A stretch of 64,000 nt of DNA from the NCBI RefSeq assembly GCF_963675165.1, contig NC_087392.1, positions 1,689,001 through 1,753,000 on the forward strand. The letters run 5' to 3'. The notes under the pieces are model-generated. The model was not told where the DNA came from. It worked only from the letters and a program-made list of their open reading frames with translations, and searched no databases. This document shows positions 21,301 to 34,500 of this stretch, piece after piece. Positions within the stretch are counted from its first letter, which is position 1, and each line of letters starts with the position of its first letter. The translations under genes were made by a program, and so were the position numbers. Source of the DNA: Halichondria panicea. Its lineage: Eukaryota; Porifera; Demospongiae; Suberitida; Halichondriidae.

Positions 21301-24023
21301 TGTAAACGGTTGTAGAGTACAGTTCAACTAATAAGGTCACACACATTGTGTGAGGATAGACTTTACTGCATGGCACGATCGTATTAAGGAGAATACTCGG
21401 AACGAAAGAGTAGGAAAATGGCCAATAGGTATTGTAGGTCAAAACAATCGTCATAACTACATAGCACTCCAAACAATATATACCTTCTCTTTGGGTGAAG
21501 CAGACCCAGCTGTCAACTGTATGGAGATACAACAATCATTCGTTATGTAGACACATCAATCAGCAAGCAACAAGATTACTTTGCTACCAATTAAGGTATT
21601 CAATTTTGGCTTTGTTTAGGGAATTTGTATGACCTGTATATGTTATTGTATACATGTACGTGTACCAAAAACCTCCCACTAGTATTCGAACTTTTGCCAC
21701 AGTGAATTTAGAGTGTTGGCACAAATTTGTTACCTTAAAACAACACTGTAGACAACAAACCACGGGCAATTAAGTTAGCCCAATGAAAACACTCACATGA
21801 CACCCCCCCTGGATTTATCTTAATTATAAGTTCACAAATGGACATGCACCGCATGTAGAGGATGTAAGCACACAGAGTTAGCTCCTAGGAGCCATATGAA
21901 ACTGGAAATAGGTGGGTAGTGGTAGCCACACTAACAGAAAACATCCTTACCTTAACAACGGTAGTGGTGGGAACTACCTGGGAGTCAAATGGCTCCTGCA
22001 GGGAAAAGTATGTTTATACATGTACTCAGTAAAGGATTAAGAATAGGAATGAAAGGTTTCTCCTAAGCAGTTCCTAGACATTAAAGCATGCTGCTGTATT
22101 GAGGCAGCCTGTTTGATCTATAGCAAAGTACTCAACCGCAACTACCACAATAGGACAATACAGTAATAATTAAAGTGTAGCCTAATAATTATGTGACCTC
22201 ACTATACACAAAACACAACACACAGGTTTTCCAGGTTTGCTACATGTACAAGTGCTTGGTAATCAGCCTATTTTCTCTAAGAGAAACCACATCTAAGGTG
22301 AACTCACATCATAATTGTCAGAGGGTCCACCTTTCAGTATCTGTGAGGACAAGGGAATAAGTAATTAAGTTAGTATTGTGTTCCTATAAAGTGTTATGGC
22401 TATTCATGCACAGATCTAGAATGGATTCGGCAGCATGTCTGGTGTGTATGACTACAGAACAAGCTGAACAAGCCAGTCCAATCAAATCAGGCTCCTAGGG
22501 ATGGCATACACTACAGGCACTTAATGAAACTGAAGAAAAAAACAAGCCACATTCTTTACATTTGAAGGAGTTGCAAAATCAGACGTGTTGTTTTGGTGCC
22601 TCCACACATCCTTGAGGGCGTCGTACACTCCCAAGGACTCCACTTTGAATCGGCTGGCATAGTCCTCGGCTAGACTCACCAGCTGCTCCTCGTTGAGACC
22701 ACCGGTCTGTGTGTGGGTGGTAGGTGGGTGCTTCAGTCATGAGCCAAACACATGCTGACAAACCACAACATACAATATTGAATTATTGCATCACCATGGT
22801 GACAAGGCATTTACCTGAAAGACGACATACATGTACATATATACACACACACTACAACCTAAACATGGGATTGACTTGCACGATGCATGAGATAATAATT
22901 ATGCGAAAATTTCAACTCCATAGAGAGTTCCTATCAAAACTAGAGTCGAGAGTGGACGGTCATAATAGGTCACTATTATGTGCACATTGCTTGCTAAGTG
23001 GGTATTAGCTAACAGCATGTAGTTAAGAGCTTTGTTATTATATACGAAAGCAGCTAAAGCATCGACACATGTAGCTTGAACCCTAGCGCAGTACAAAGTG
23101 CATACAGCAAACCAATAACTGGTTGTTTGTTTAAATCAAAGCTGTTACCAGCTGTACGTACGGAGAAATACAATCTACCAACACCGATAAAAATACCATA
23201 ATATGAAGTATCTGAAATCTGAAAGGGAGCTTTACACGTATAGAGGAAAATGTAGAAGTGAGAATGGGGGATAAAAATAATTATACTGGTTACATATAGA
23301 CCACATTGTATACACACTCACGTCGCTACAGAATGGGAACTCTGACAACACAAGACTATCCTTCTGGAGCTCGTCTCTTATCTTCAGTTTGAGCTGTAGC
23401 TTCGTGAAGCCTTTCTCTCCGTCCTCCCTCTTATACTCTGGCAGCTTGATCCCAGGACTGGGTGGAGGTTTCTTTCCCTTTGTGCTACCTACTCCTTTGT
23501 TCGGTGGGGGTAAGGGCGGAGGTTTGATGTCAACAGAACCACTGTCTGTAGTCTCTATAGTTTTTATAGAGCCGTTAGACTTGGGGGTTGTCGCATTCCA
23601 AGGCTCTGAGTATTCTGCAGTTCCCAGTGGTGACTGGAGGGGTGACTGGAGGGGGACCTGGGGGGTTCGAGAGTTGTTGTCCCAAGGCTCGCTATAGTCT
23701 GACGTGTTGCTAGGGGTAGTCGGAGAGACGCTTCCAGACATTAACAAGGTGATCACAGGAGCTGGTGCTGGGGGCCGGGACGGTCTAGGACTTGGTGGGA
23801 GTCTGATTCCAGTAGTCTCTTCAAGAAGCATTCTAGCTTGCATGAACAGTATCCCTCGATCCTTCTTGCTCTTGACCCCCACTGCGTCCAAATCTTCAGC
23901 TTTCATCTTGGCGACTAGCTCCACCGTCTCGTAGCCGTTGTCCACAAAGCCTTCTGTATAGTCGGTCATCCCGATGCGTTTCAGCCATTCCTCAACACTC
24001 CATATCTCTGCCTCAGTCTCCAT
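17279..24023 (-). CDS. SAM-domain, proline-rich adaptor/scaffold (SAMD5/SASH1-like SAM)
   Basis: About a dozen exons. The first coding exon (23322-24023) holds a SAM domain (residues about 5-75: VEEWLKRIGMTDYTEGFVDN, then EDLDAVGVKSKKDRG) resembling SAMD5/SASH1, then a Pro-rich region and a KLQLKLKIRDELQKDS segment also reminiscent of SAMD5. A helix (TGGLNEEQLVSLAEDYASRF) follows. Downstream are small exons 22308-22340, 21951-21995, 21484-21516, 21216-21269 and 20989-21047, then basic segments (GRLFRRKEKARARSVKDEL; KGLLSRLRNLRKTYARKSS) and a long last exon (17279-18279) rich in PPPPKPSR-type SH3 ligands and RKSIK-like basic/Ser sites. No SH3 domain is seen, so a SASH1 orthologue is not claimed. 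Tyrosine motifs YSEPW (twice), YDEPF and YEEPF suggest SH2-type ligands. It is head to head with PCNP. Confidence 0.8.
18268..18395. repeat. Duplicated splice-acceptor/(TG)n unit in SAM adaptor
   Basis: The sequence TCGAGAGAGCTGTG(TG)n followed by TATGTAGTTGAGGTATT occurs twice in tandem. On the minus strand each copy ends in (CA)nCAG|CTCTCTCGA, so the 3' splice site of the last coding exon is present in two copies. Confidence 0.9.
18901..19102. mobile_element. MITE with ~40-bp terminal inverted repeats and TA target duplication
   Basis: The left end CCGTATAGTGGGTAATTTTC and the inverted right end (CTTACCCGCTATACGG outermost) pair over about 40 bp with a few mismatches. TA flanks both ends (18899-18900 and 19103-19104). 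The 202-bp body has no open frame. This fits a non-autonomous Tc1/mariner-like element in an intron of the SAM adaptor. Confidence 0.88.
19945..20055. repeat. G/T-rich low-complexity tract (GGTGTG and G-runs)
   Basis: About 110 bp of GTGTGGTGTG units with at least five runs of four to eight G on the plus strand, following directly on a SAM-adaptor exon. The pattern allows G-quadruplex formation on the non-transcribed strand. Confidence 0.85.
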
Positions 24024-24247
24024 AGCTTGAGCTGGTGTATGTGTATAGATCTATCTACTGTAGAAGCGTAACTGTACGTACGTACTGAGCTTCTTTAATT
24101 AAACTGAAAACAACACAAAGCTTCAGCAAAGGCAACTCCCACATGTAGATTATGAATATTCAGCTGATAAGAGTGATAAGCTACAATGATGTCATCATTT
24201 TATTATCGAAGAATTTTTTGAAGGAGAGGAGTCAAGTTGAATGTGCA
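24024..24247. promoter_or_regulatory. Divergent promoter region, SAM adaptor/PCNP
   Basis: 224 bp between opposite start codons; AT-rich, with no recognised core element. It probably drives both genes. Confidence 0.45.
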
Positions 24248-25378
24248 ATGGCTGATGGTATGTAAAGCTAAATAATATACTCTATGTGACAATGATTTAT
24301 GAGAGCGTGAGAGATGTGCATGTTGTGTGTACGTGTGTGTATGGCGTAAACGTTCTTGATTGAGCTAACGTCATGCAGGCCAGCTCACTTCGTTCTTCAG
24401 GAAGAAGACTGCCATGCCCCCCTCAACTACCACCCACACAACCACCCCCGTGTCTACCACCTCCACCCCCCTCACAACCGCCCCCGTGTCCACCACCTCT
24501 ACCCCCCTCACAACCGCCTCCATGTCCTCCACCCACACATGCACCACCTAAACCACCTCCACCAAGGACGTCACAACTGGACCCCCCAGCCCCACCTGAC
24601 GACAAACCAGATGCCAAAACATCGCCTGACAAGACAACAAAAGAACAAATCCCAAAAGGTGGTTTCTTACTCGGGAAGAGGTCTTTGGGTTCCATTACCA
24701 TGAAGCTAAAATCTCAGGTAAGGAGGACTTGACAGCTCATTTGTGCAATTAATCTTTCACCACCCTTTAGTCAGAAGCGAAGAAGAGCAAAACCGACTCA
24801 GAGCAGAATACCCTCAGCAAACCTCTATCTAGGACAGTTGCTGCGGCTTTTGGTAGCGATGTGAGTGTATACAGTCAGTGTATTTAGTGTGTGCATTACG
24901 TCACATTCTCGTGCAGAGCGAAGATGAGGAAGAGATGCCAGCAGATGCTAAACTAAGGATGAGGAATGTGGGAAAGTAAGTTCCAGACCTCTTAATGGAT
25001 GCTAATCTTAATGGATACTACATACGAGTTGCTCAACTAGCTATAATTATAGATTGACTATTTGTGTGCTACAAGAGAATTTATGTTATTTCAGGTTGGC
25101 AGCAGTTACAAGTTGAAGTGCAGTCAGCCATGACCAGGTGTATTCCACTTAATGCAATTAGTGGTCACTCTGGCTGCACTTTAACCAACTTGCATAAATC
25201 CTTTGAATTCTACATACATGTGTACATGCATGCACATGGATGTACACACTACATTTAATTAATTGTGGCATCTACATTCAGGAACACACCAACGTCATCT
25301 GGACCTAACTCCTTTAACAAAACCAAGAGTGGTTTCAGTGTTCCTCGTAACTCATCATGGAGAAATGAAGATCAATAA
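24248..25378 (+). CDS. PCNP: PEST proteolytic signal-containing nuclear protein
   Basis: Five exons. Exon 1 (24248-24257) encodes MAD plus one base. Exon 2 must start at 24401 (acceptor CGTTCTTCAG) because the AG at 24378-24379 leads to a stop in the Thr-rich frame. Exon 2 encodes a Cys/Pro-rich segment of imperfect 11-residue repeats, then KGGFLLGKRSLGSITMKL. Later exons give KKSKTDSEQN, LSRTVAAAFG, SEDEEEMPADAKLRMRN and NTPTSSGPNSFNKTKSGFS. The C-terminal half matches human PCNP (VAAAF, EEMP.EAKMRM, DTPTSAGPNSFNK), a small nuclear protein with a PEST region linked to ubiquitination and cell-cycle control. The Pro-rich N-terminus is different from vertebrates. AATAAA at 25374-25379 overlaps the stop codon, implying a very short 3' UTR unless another signal is used. 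Confidence 0.9.
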
Positions 25379-25511
25379 ACATGTACACTTTTATATACAA
25401 TGTCATACATTTATTGTTGTGAGTTTTAAAAAGATGATTATTCAAAATGAATGCCTCGCCTATCAAGATTGTGAACAACCTGCATTGTCTAGTAAACAAA
25501 CATTTAATGGG

Positions 25512-28500
25512 TTAGTTTGATTCGACAAAATCGTTCAGCAGAGTTGCCTCGATTCGTTTCATCCTTCTCTGCTGTTCATCAGTTTGAGAGTACAGCGAGC
25601 CCAGTGCAATATCAGGTGAGTGTCTTGCCCCCTTGCTCGAGAGAGGCTGTGAGAGGACAGAGAAGAGAGGCTTGAGCTCCCTCAGTGAAGAGATGGCTGC
25701 TGTCTGAAGGTGTGGGGGAGTGGGGTGGGGAGTGTAGTGACTGTGAAGGGCCTCCAGTGTCGGACTTCCCAACTGGGAGGGGGGGGGTAAGGTCAATTAT
25801 TTACGAGAGATTTGTGAATAAATTAAAAGCTTTCAAACCTTCCTAGATTACATACAGTACGTAGATGTACATGTACTGTACTAGAGTTGTAAGCAGCTTA
25901 CAGATCTGAAGTGCTTGCATAGTTTGGTGACCACAAACTCCTCAGAGCAAGAGGGTCCATCGTGATTGGAGAAGCCCCACTGCAATCTGTGTGGGTGTGT
26001 GTGTGGCCGTGAGAGACTTCTCATTATCAAACAGAACTCTTAGGGTTAGGAAATACACAACTTACTATCAAATTGTGGGCACTTATGAGTTATGTACATG
26101 TACACCCCCCCCCCTCAGGCAACACAGACAGCACAACACTCACAGCTGGAAGTGTGGCAGGCAGTCTGGGGGCAAGGCAACGGCTGTGTCTAGCAGCTTG
26201 CACACGGCCAGGTACAGGTGGAGCTTGTCAGAGGAGACTGGTACCCCCTCCGATACCTCAGTACAAAGGTCACTCTCCAGGTCTCCCAGTAGCAATAGCT
26301 AAAAGAAAAAACAAAAAATATGCATATTAAGTACAGATATGTGTGGGTAGTCATTAATTTTTCAGTCAATACTATGCGTACCAACTCTGAGGTGATGGCG
26401 GGCCAGAATGCCATGAGGTGAGAGGAGGAGAATCTAACCAGGATCACTCTGAACACTAGCATCACCACGGCACAGATAGGGGGGTGACGTAGCACCTTCA
26501 AGTACTCAGTTAGCCTCTCTGTGCATGGGAACGGAACAATCATCAAATGCAATAGACTTGTGAGTGTTGCATGAACACAAGCCATGGTAGAAGTGAATGG
26601 TTAGATAAATAGGCTAGGAAAAAGTTGGCTAGAAGTGTGAGATGGAAGGCCGAAAAATGACAAGCTAAGTTGGATTTAACACATCTTGAATGATAGTTTA
26701 AGTTCTGGCTGTTGAAAATGTTCAACTAAACCCTCCCCTCCCCCGGTTTAATTAATGGTTCGGGGACTCTTTCACTGCTAAATATCTCACATGTTCGTAT
26801 ACATGTATATCAATCAAAACAGCTATTTGAGGCTGTTCCACGGTTACCTTGGACGTCAGGCAGGAACTCCACAAACTGGTCAGTCTCTGCCGAGAGGAGA
26901 GCAAAGGCCACCCTCTTGAGCAGTCTCACTCCTGTGGCCACCTCCTACACACGTTTCAGAGTAATGTTATCTTTACTATCTAAGAGCTAGCACTGTACAC
27001 TGTATTACAAGTTACGAGCATCACAATGATGGAGTAGGTAGCAAAAACCGTGTACCTATAACCATGCCAAAGTAAGGACATGTACATGTACAGAGAGGTT
27101 ACCACTAGCTCTCACCTGTTCAATAGAGATGAAGATGTTGACTACTCCGGCTGTATTGGAAGGGTGAACTCTGGACAGGAGGTCTCTGAAGGTCACGTGA
27201 TCTTGTGTCATCAGGTTGTCCACGACCACCCTCCATTCTCGCAGACATGCCACGCCCACTTGAAAGAACGATGGGGAGAGGAAAAGCTCGAGGGCCTCTT
27301 TACGCCACGCCTTCCTGCTCACCTGGAACCCACTTAGTGATGAGAGGAGCTTCACGGCATGGAGGTAGCTCTGGTCCGAGTTGCCACTGTGTGTGTGTGG
27401 CGGGGTGGATGTTGTTCACTAGCTAACTTTGAGCACCTTTAATTGACACAAGAAAAATGAACTACATTGTACGATGTTCTTGATGCACATAACTGGCAAA
27501 AAGGTTGGTTACATGTGAGAGTACCTGTGAGATTGTAGGTGTGGCCAGATGTTCCCCAACACAGCCTTGAGGAGAGCGATGACCTTGTCCTTCTCCGCCC
27601 CCTCAAAGGCACAGTCCACAAAATGGGAGAGCACCTGAGCAGCCACACACACACACACACACACAGACAACCAATATATAAAATATCCAGACAACAAAAA
27701 TATTAACAGAAAAATAAATATTCACATGAACTCACATTTGATAACACAGCCAAGGCTTGTACTGTTGGTAGAGCACTGTTCTCTTCCTGCCCTGACGTCA
27801 TCTCCTTGGTAACTGCCGAACTTTGAGCTGCATTGTCCCTCCGACCAATCAGCTCACTGTCGCTATAGGAACTGGCTACAACTACTGCTTTGCCCCGCTC
27901 GGTCACATGTACTGGACTGTATGTGCCAGGAGTGGTGGATGTAGAGCTTGAGATGCTGCCTAATTGACTATCGGGCGCTTGACTGTCTTGTGGTGTCACA
28001 TGATACTTGTGCTTTGGTATGCCGGTGTTAGCCACCAAACTAAGAGCCTCACAGAGCTTGTGGATAAGATCCTGTAGACATGAAAGAAAGACAGCACTAT
28101 CATGCACAAAGATATTGCATGCATGGCCACCAACCTGTAGTTCTCTTCTTTCTTTCTTCTCTTTCTTAGCGTCAGGTGCTGGCACTCGGCACACCACCAC
28201 ATGGAGGATGCTGTATACGGGGGGGGGGGGGGGGGGGGATGAAGAATTGTACTCTAAATTATTTCTCCTTACCTAGTGAGCATGCAGAGGATGTGGCAGT
28301 TCTTGGCCAGTTGGTCAGGAGAGCTGGAGAAGGAATCGTTGTACAGTTCCCTCAAGAGGCCCACCAGCTGCTCACTGCAGTCAGTCAACTCCTCAGAGCT
28401 CAGGAGGGTGCTATATATATGTATATGTATATATGTGTGTGTGTGGGGGGGATGGGGGGTATGTACGACGTGTATGACAAACACAAGGCACTGCATGTAC

Positions 28501-31500
28501 ACAACACAATTATATACACTGTAGCATGTATAACGGAATGCCGGAAGTTCTGAAAAACCAGCCTGGGAACGAGACTAGTATGATATACACTAAAACCATA
28601 TCATTCTATTGTAATAGACAATACCTGCTGATGTACTTGTACAGAAAGTGGAGGAGATACTTTTGTCTCAGCAATCCGGACACTCGCTCATCAGCTAGAC
28701 CAATCTCAGAGAGGGTGGTCTGAACACTGTCAATAACTCCACCCAGGGAAAGAGCCTGGGACAGAAAATACCAATGTCATTCTGCATAATTATACTGTGT
28801 AGAAAAGACGTATACGTGACATAATAAATGCATCACCTGTATATGATGCAGTAGGTCAATGAAGAAGTTTCTCCTTTTGTTCCTTCTTCGACCCGCTTCA
28901 GAGTCAGCACCTAGATTCTGTAAGTGCAGACAACATTAGCAACTATTATGTAAAAATGATAGAACAGCGTCACATACCCATTCCATCCAGACGTGGGAGA
29001 CGGAGGAGAAGAAAGCGACGGGCTCCCGATGGGCAAGACTAGAGACAAGCTGTGACACAAGATAAACCACCTCCTGTATCGAGTTTAAGAAAGACTAACG
29101 CAACATGCATTGAAACAGTACAAACGAAAAAGACACACAAGCAAGTTACACATGTGTACTACAATGTACCTGTCCTTCAAGATTCTTTGCAACATCCATT
29201 TTTAGAGCTGTGTGCACCCCAGACTCCGCCCTCTTAATCAACTGGCCACACCCTTTCCAGACCTCAGCCACAGCATTGTACACGGCTGGCAATAGCATGA
29301 GCATGTGTTGCCCTGCACGACTATTCAGCCCCACCCTCGATTGAGAGAGGCCACTGGGACGGCCATCTTCTCCCTCTGTCCCCGAGACAGACTTGCTCAT
29401 TTGAGAGGAGGTGGAGAAGACACTAAACAACCATGACATTGTGGAGGGTGCTCTAGAGGTGGGGGAAAGACGGTCGCAATGATCCGTGGTGTCAGCCACT
29501 TGTATATGCCTCCAGTACGGATTGAGGGTTCTTTGATTTGGCCTTCCTTTGTCGACCGCTGGTCCAGTCTCACCGTACAAACACCAAGACATTATCGAGC
29601 AAAGGGAATCAAGATAACTAATTGTCAATCTGCCATTTGTCTGTTTGCCTTTTGTGATAGTTGAGAGTTTCTCGAGATTTGAACAGATTTGTTTCAAGAG
29701 TTTCGTAGCTAATTCTGCCAGTTGGTGTTCCAGGAGGTTGGGTAAAAGTGCCGTCATGAGTTGTAGCAGGGAGGGGTGGAGGTGTGTGAGGAGTGAGTCT
29801 GAGAGGACGTCTAGAATGAGAGAGTGAAAGAAAGGCTGTGAGGCAGTGGAGAGGCTGGGGAGGACAGGGGGCAACCACTCGTTAGTGGACGTACGAAGTC
29901 CCGATGATGATGGGTTGGTGGTGGGCGTGGCTACACTTACAGACTGTTTGCTGTGACACTGCGTATCCAAGGCAACCAGAGCGTACACAAGCAAAAACAA
30001 TTGAGTGAAAAATGAGCGTAACGTGAATTCCGGATTATGCAAGGTGTGTTCTGTTTTTAGTAGAGTCAACCAAATATGATTCTCTTCTTTTTTCATGAAG
30101 CCTCTTAGATCTTTGACTACAAGTCCTAGAACAAGCAGAGCCGATTTTTGGACGTCACACAGGGTAACAAGAGCAGACACAAAACTTGAGCTCAGACTCG
30201 AATTCGTCTCTGCCTCCACATCTTGAGTATCAGCAGAGAGTCTGGCAAGATGGCTGGTCATAGTGCACAACAACTCCACACTCGACATACGCACACTGAG
30301 ATTCTCAAAGTGATGCGAGAGAGAAGCTTCCAGAGCTGATGGATACTCTGATCTCATTAGATCCACACACAACGTTATCACAACCTCCAACAGAGTCTTC
30401 CTTGACACACCCTCCTCCTTCAGCAAATCCTCGCCGGAACAAGTTCCTACTTTGCCCCCCAGTGGGTACAATGTTGTCTCGACGAGTGCTTTCCCCATGT
30501 GCCCAATAATAGAGGGAGAGTCGACTTCAATGGTGCTGCGTAGGAGAGAGAGAGCGTACAGTAGCTGTCTGGTATCAATCACCTGACTGTAGTGACACAA
30601 TGCTTCGCAATGTTGGCCACTCTTTGCAAAGTCCATCGGGTCTGGAATACCCAAAGAATCGTAGTAATACTTGGCATAAACTTGGTCTTTTTCAGCATCG
30701 TCTTGACTGAGTTCCATTCCCATACGATATTTTTCCGATTCACGATCCAGAACTGGTTGTCTGAGTGCATTGGGTGAAGCGAGGATCTTGACGAGTGGTT
30801 GTATTAGAGCCTGGAGATCACCGGCTCTTGAGAGGGCAAAGGTCACCCATGACTGCACAAACTGACGCATCAAAGGAGAGTCACTTTTCAGACCTTCCAA
30901 CATCCGAAGGATGCACCTGCAGTAAAGAAACAAGCAGCTCAAATTATGAGCATGACACAAAATATTTGTTTTAGGAATCAGAGAAGCCTGCTGTTTTGGA
31001 AAATTGGCCCATTAAAAAGTTCATACAAGTGAAAGGTTTACTTTAAGCTGCATGCTCAGAATGGACCATACTGACGGGTTCACACATGAAATGCTTACCT
31101 GTGAAGGAACTTGGCTGATCTTGCAGCTGGAGGAGAGTGTTCCCATAGTACAGAGAAGCAGTGGCACGCCTCCAGGCCATCACTACTGAAGTGCTCCAGG
31201 ATGACTGTTTCGCACACACTCGGCATTTTGAGGCTCTCATGTAACCAAGACAACAGAATGGCGGCCTCAAAGTGGCAGGAGGGGTGGGCGTGAGAGAGAC
31301 AAGACCACAGACACTCAGTCACATCCTGTTAGAACAGTACCAAGCAATACAGTTCGATTAGTGTACCGAGACTCTATTAATAGTAACAGTACAAGTACAA
31401 TGCACACAGTCACCGACAACAATGTACATTATTGAATGGGCTATAAATACATGTATATAAGAAAACCATAACAATTAAGACACTAGGTAAATTTGTTTCA

Positions 31501-34500
31501 GGCTTATTTATCCACATGAAGTATGATTTTCTCACCCTTAAGAAGGCTCTGTTGGTAGAGAGGTGAGTCATGAGAGGCTCTGTAATGAGGACTGACATGA
31601 CAGATGGCCCATTCTGATTGTCACTAGGGAATCCATCACTGTGTTGTTGGCTTTGGTACAACTGAAGCAGTTTAAATATCGTCTCCAGAGCAACATACGT
31701 CACATGATGATCATGTGATCCCCAGTCTAGTGTACACAAGGACGTCAGGCTGTCTATCCATGGAATGGACTCTGAAACAACAAAACACAACAAAAGTGAT
31801 TGAAAATCAAAAAAACGAGTGAAACACTTATAAACACATACATTTTCCTCACCTTGAGAGTTAGTTACAGTGTGCTCCTGGTTTTCTCCGAACCTGGCCA
31901 TCAATACGAGCAACTGACAAGCAGCACCGAATACAGAGCCCTTCTCTCTTCCTTCAAAAACACTCTTCCTTACAAATCCATCAAAGAAACAGAGATAAGA
32001 ATTAGTCATCTCCGATGCAAGTTGCTCTGCAGTGTAGAGGTCATTTCCTGCATCAACTGGAGTAGTAGCAGGGCTCTTTGCCGGGGGTTTCCTGGGTGTG
32101 GCCGATCGAGGTGTGGTGGCAGGGGTGCTGGCATGGGAGGACGGGGAGCTCATCAGCTCATGAATTATACATGAGATGAGGTCAAGGGTCGTGAGTAGTT
32201 CGTCAGCAGTGAGGGTTGAGTGTGTGTGCCGTAGAGACTTTAGGATGGTGAGAGAGAGACGAGGCATGTGGACGAGGTGGGCATTCTCCATCGAGTCCTG
32301 GGGGGGAGGGGAATACCTATTATATTGGATACAACTGTAGCTACACAGAACTCACAATGCAGTGGAGACATTGCGAACAATGAAACTATTATAAAGCCAA
32401 TTAATGTACGTATGTATACACAACACACACACACACACGCACACACACACACACACACGCACACACACACGCACACACACGCACACACACACACACACAC
32501 ACACACGCGCACACACACGCGCACACACACAGTGACAGCTGCTACAAAACAGTGACTGCTCACCAGTGGGAGGGACTTCAACAGAAACTTGGTCAAGTTG
32601 ATTAAACAGGAACAAGACTTTCGATCACTTTGCTTCTCGTTGGAGCTTCCCACATCTTTGAGTTTAAACGTCTTGGCAACATGGCTGGGACTCGGGGGGA
32701 ATTGCGACACAGGAGAATCAATATCCTCTAAAGGCTCGGCATCTACTGCCTCAACTTCTGGTACGTCTAAATGAGATGAGGATCCTCCACCAACTTCCGT
32801 ACCATCAGTATTACTCATCAAGCCAGTTTCGAGGAGCCGTGACAACCATTGCCATAGAAACTCAGGATTGAGTGCATTGAAGAAAAGATTAGCTGACTGC
32901 AGTATGTCCAGTTTGAGTGCAGCTCTTCTTCCGAGTTTTTTGGGCTGGTCTTCAGAGGGAGTCTTCCTCAGTCCAACATCTTGAGTCTGACCAGTAATGC
33001 CTCCCAGAGATTCCACCTGCTCCTTGAAACAAGACACCACGTCCATCATTACTCCCTCCATCAGTGCCTCACTGATCTCATTCCTCTCTAAGAGTGCTCT
33101 CAAAAGACGATACGGCTGAATACAGTCTAGTTTAGCAGCTGACGATCTCTTTGCTGCCATGACGGCTTGCACACACAGCCTCTTCAGTGCTGACTCCACA
33201 TAGTTTGCCGAATATGTGTTAAAATAACTAATCTCCATAGGAACGTTCACAGTTTGATCCACACTGGCTGTATTTGGCAGGTGTTGTGAAAGTGCCGCGT
33301 TATCAACATTGGCTCCTAGTAGCCAGGAAAAGAGTCTTCTATTGAGGGAGATGTCACGCTTGAGCAGTGTTTCCAAGGCAGCAACCACAATGGCTGTGAT
33401 GTCCGAGGGTAAAAGGAACGGTCGATGGAGGGGAAAGAGGAGAGACAGGATATCCAGAAGAACCCGTACAGCGAGAACATTTTTGTCCGTCAGACCAGCA
33501 CAGATTGCAGACACCTACATGCAAGTACAATATAATTAGTGGATCTGTACAGTCCCTAAAAAAAAACTGATAAAGTTGTGAGTGATAAACAACAATGGAG
33601 GTTATTGTAACAACGTCCTAAGATTTACTTTATCTCTTTAAACTATGCTACTGTATATGTATGCCCAGAATTTTTAAGCGGTTTCTGTTTTCGTAAAGTA
33701 GGATGGTGATTATTTTGTCTGGTTTTAATTTTTGTCTAGAGGTGGTTAGTACCAACCACCACTGAAGAGTTTAGGCATATCAAAGTGTACCATTAGAGGG
33801 AGATTCCCCCCTAGAACGTGAACTTGGTCCTCAGCGGTGAGCTTCTTGTCCAGTTTGGAGAGAATGAGGTTAGCAGCTGGGACCCGCACATCGGGTGAGA
33901 ACGCCACACACTGCCACAGAGCAGAGGAGAAGAAAGTAAGATCGATATTCTCACAAATTGTGTCCAGGAAACGATTGATTCTTTCTGTATGTTCAGATTC
34001 GTCTTCTAGGCCCGGTAAGAGTCCTAATACGATACCATGAAGTGCAGGTCGCAGATTCTCACCAAGAGAGACATAGTAGAGCTCGTAAATTTCTATGACT
34101 TGTGAACGAACGGCCATTGATGAGTAGGTGATAAGAGGGAAGAGGCCGCTGCTATAGGCTAGGAGATCACTGGATAAGCCCGTTGGTCCAATTCGATTGA
34201 ATATGGCTCGGTAAACGTCGAGTGTTTTGATGTGGACTCCGCTGGGTAGGTTGGGATGGAGACATTGAGTGAGGCGTTTGCACACTGTGAGGTGATGAGG
34301 TACCACGGGATACTGCATGTACGCCAGCAGAACCTGCAGGACAATGAGTATTACAGATCATGTGACATCAGATATAATTATTAATACAATAACACAACAT
34401 ACATTGTAACCTTTCAATTTCAGAGTTTGTTGAACATCTTTGTGCCGTACGTTAATGCTAGACCAGGCAATATCACGTACTAACTTATGGCATGTGTGAT

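Noticed and set aside
32268-32620. Long His-Thr/Cys-Val open frames in a DOP1 intron
   Set aside because: Microsatellite translation only, within a clear intron between two DOP1 exons.
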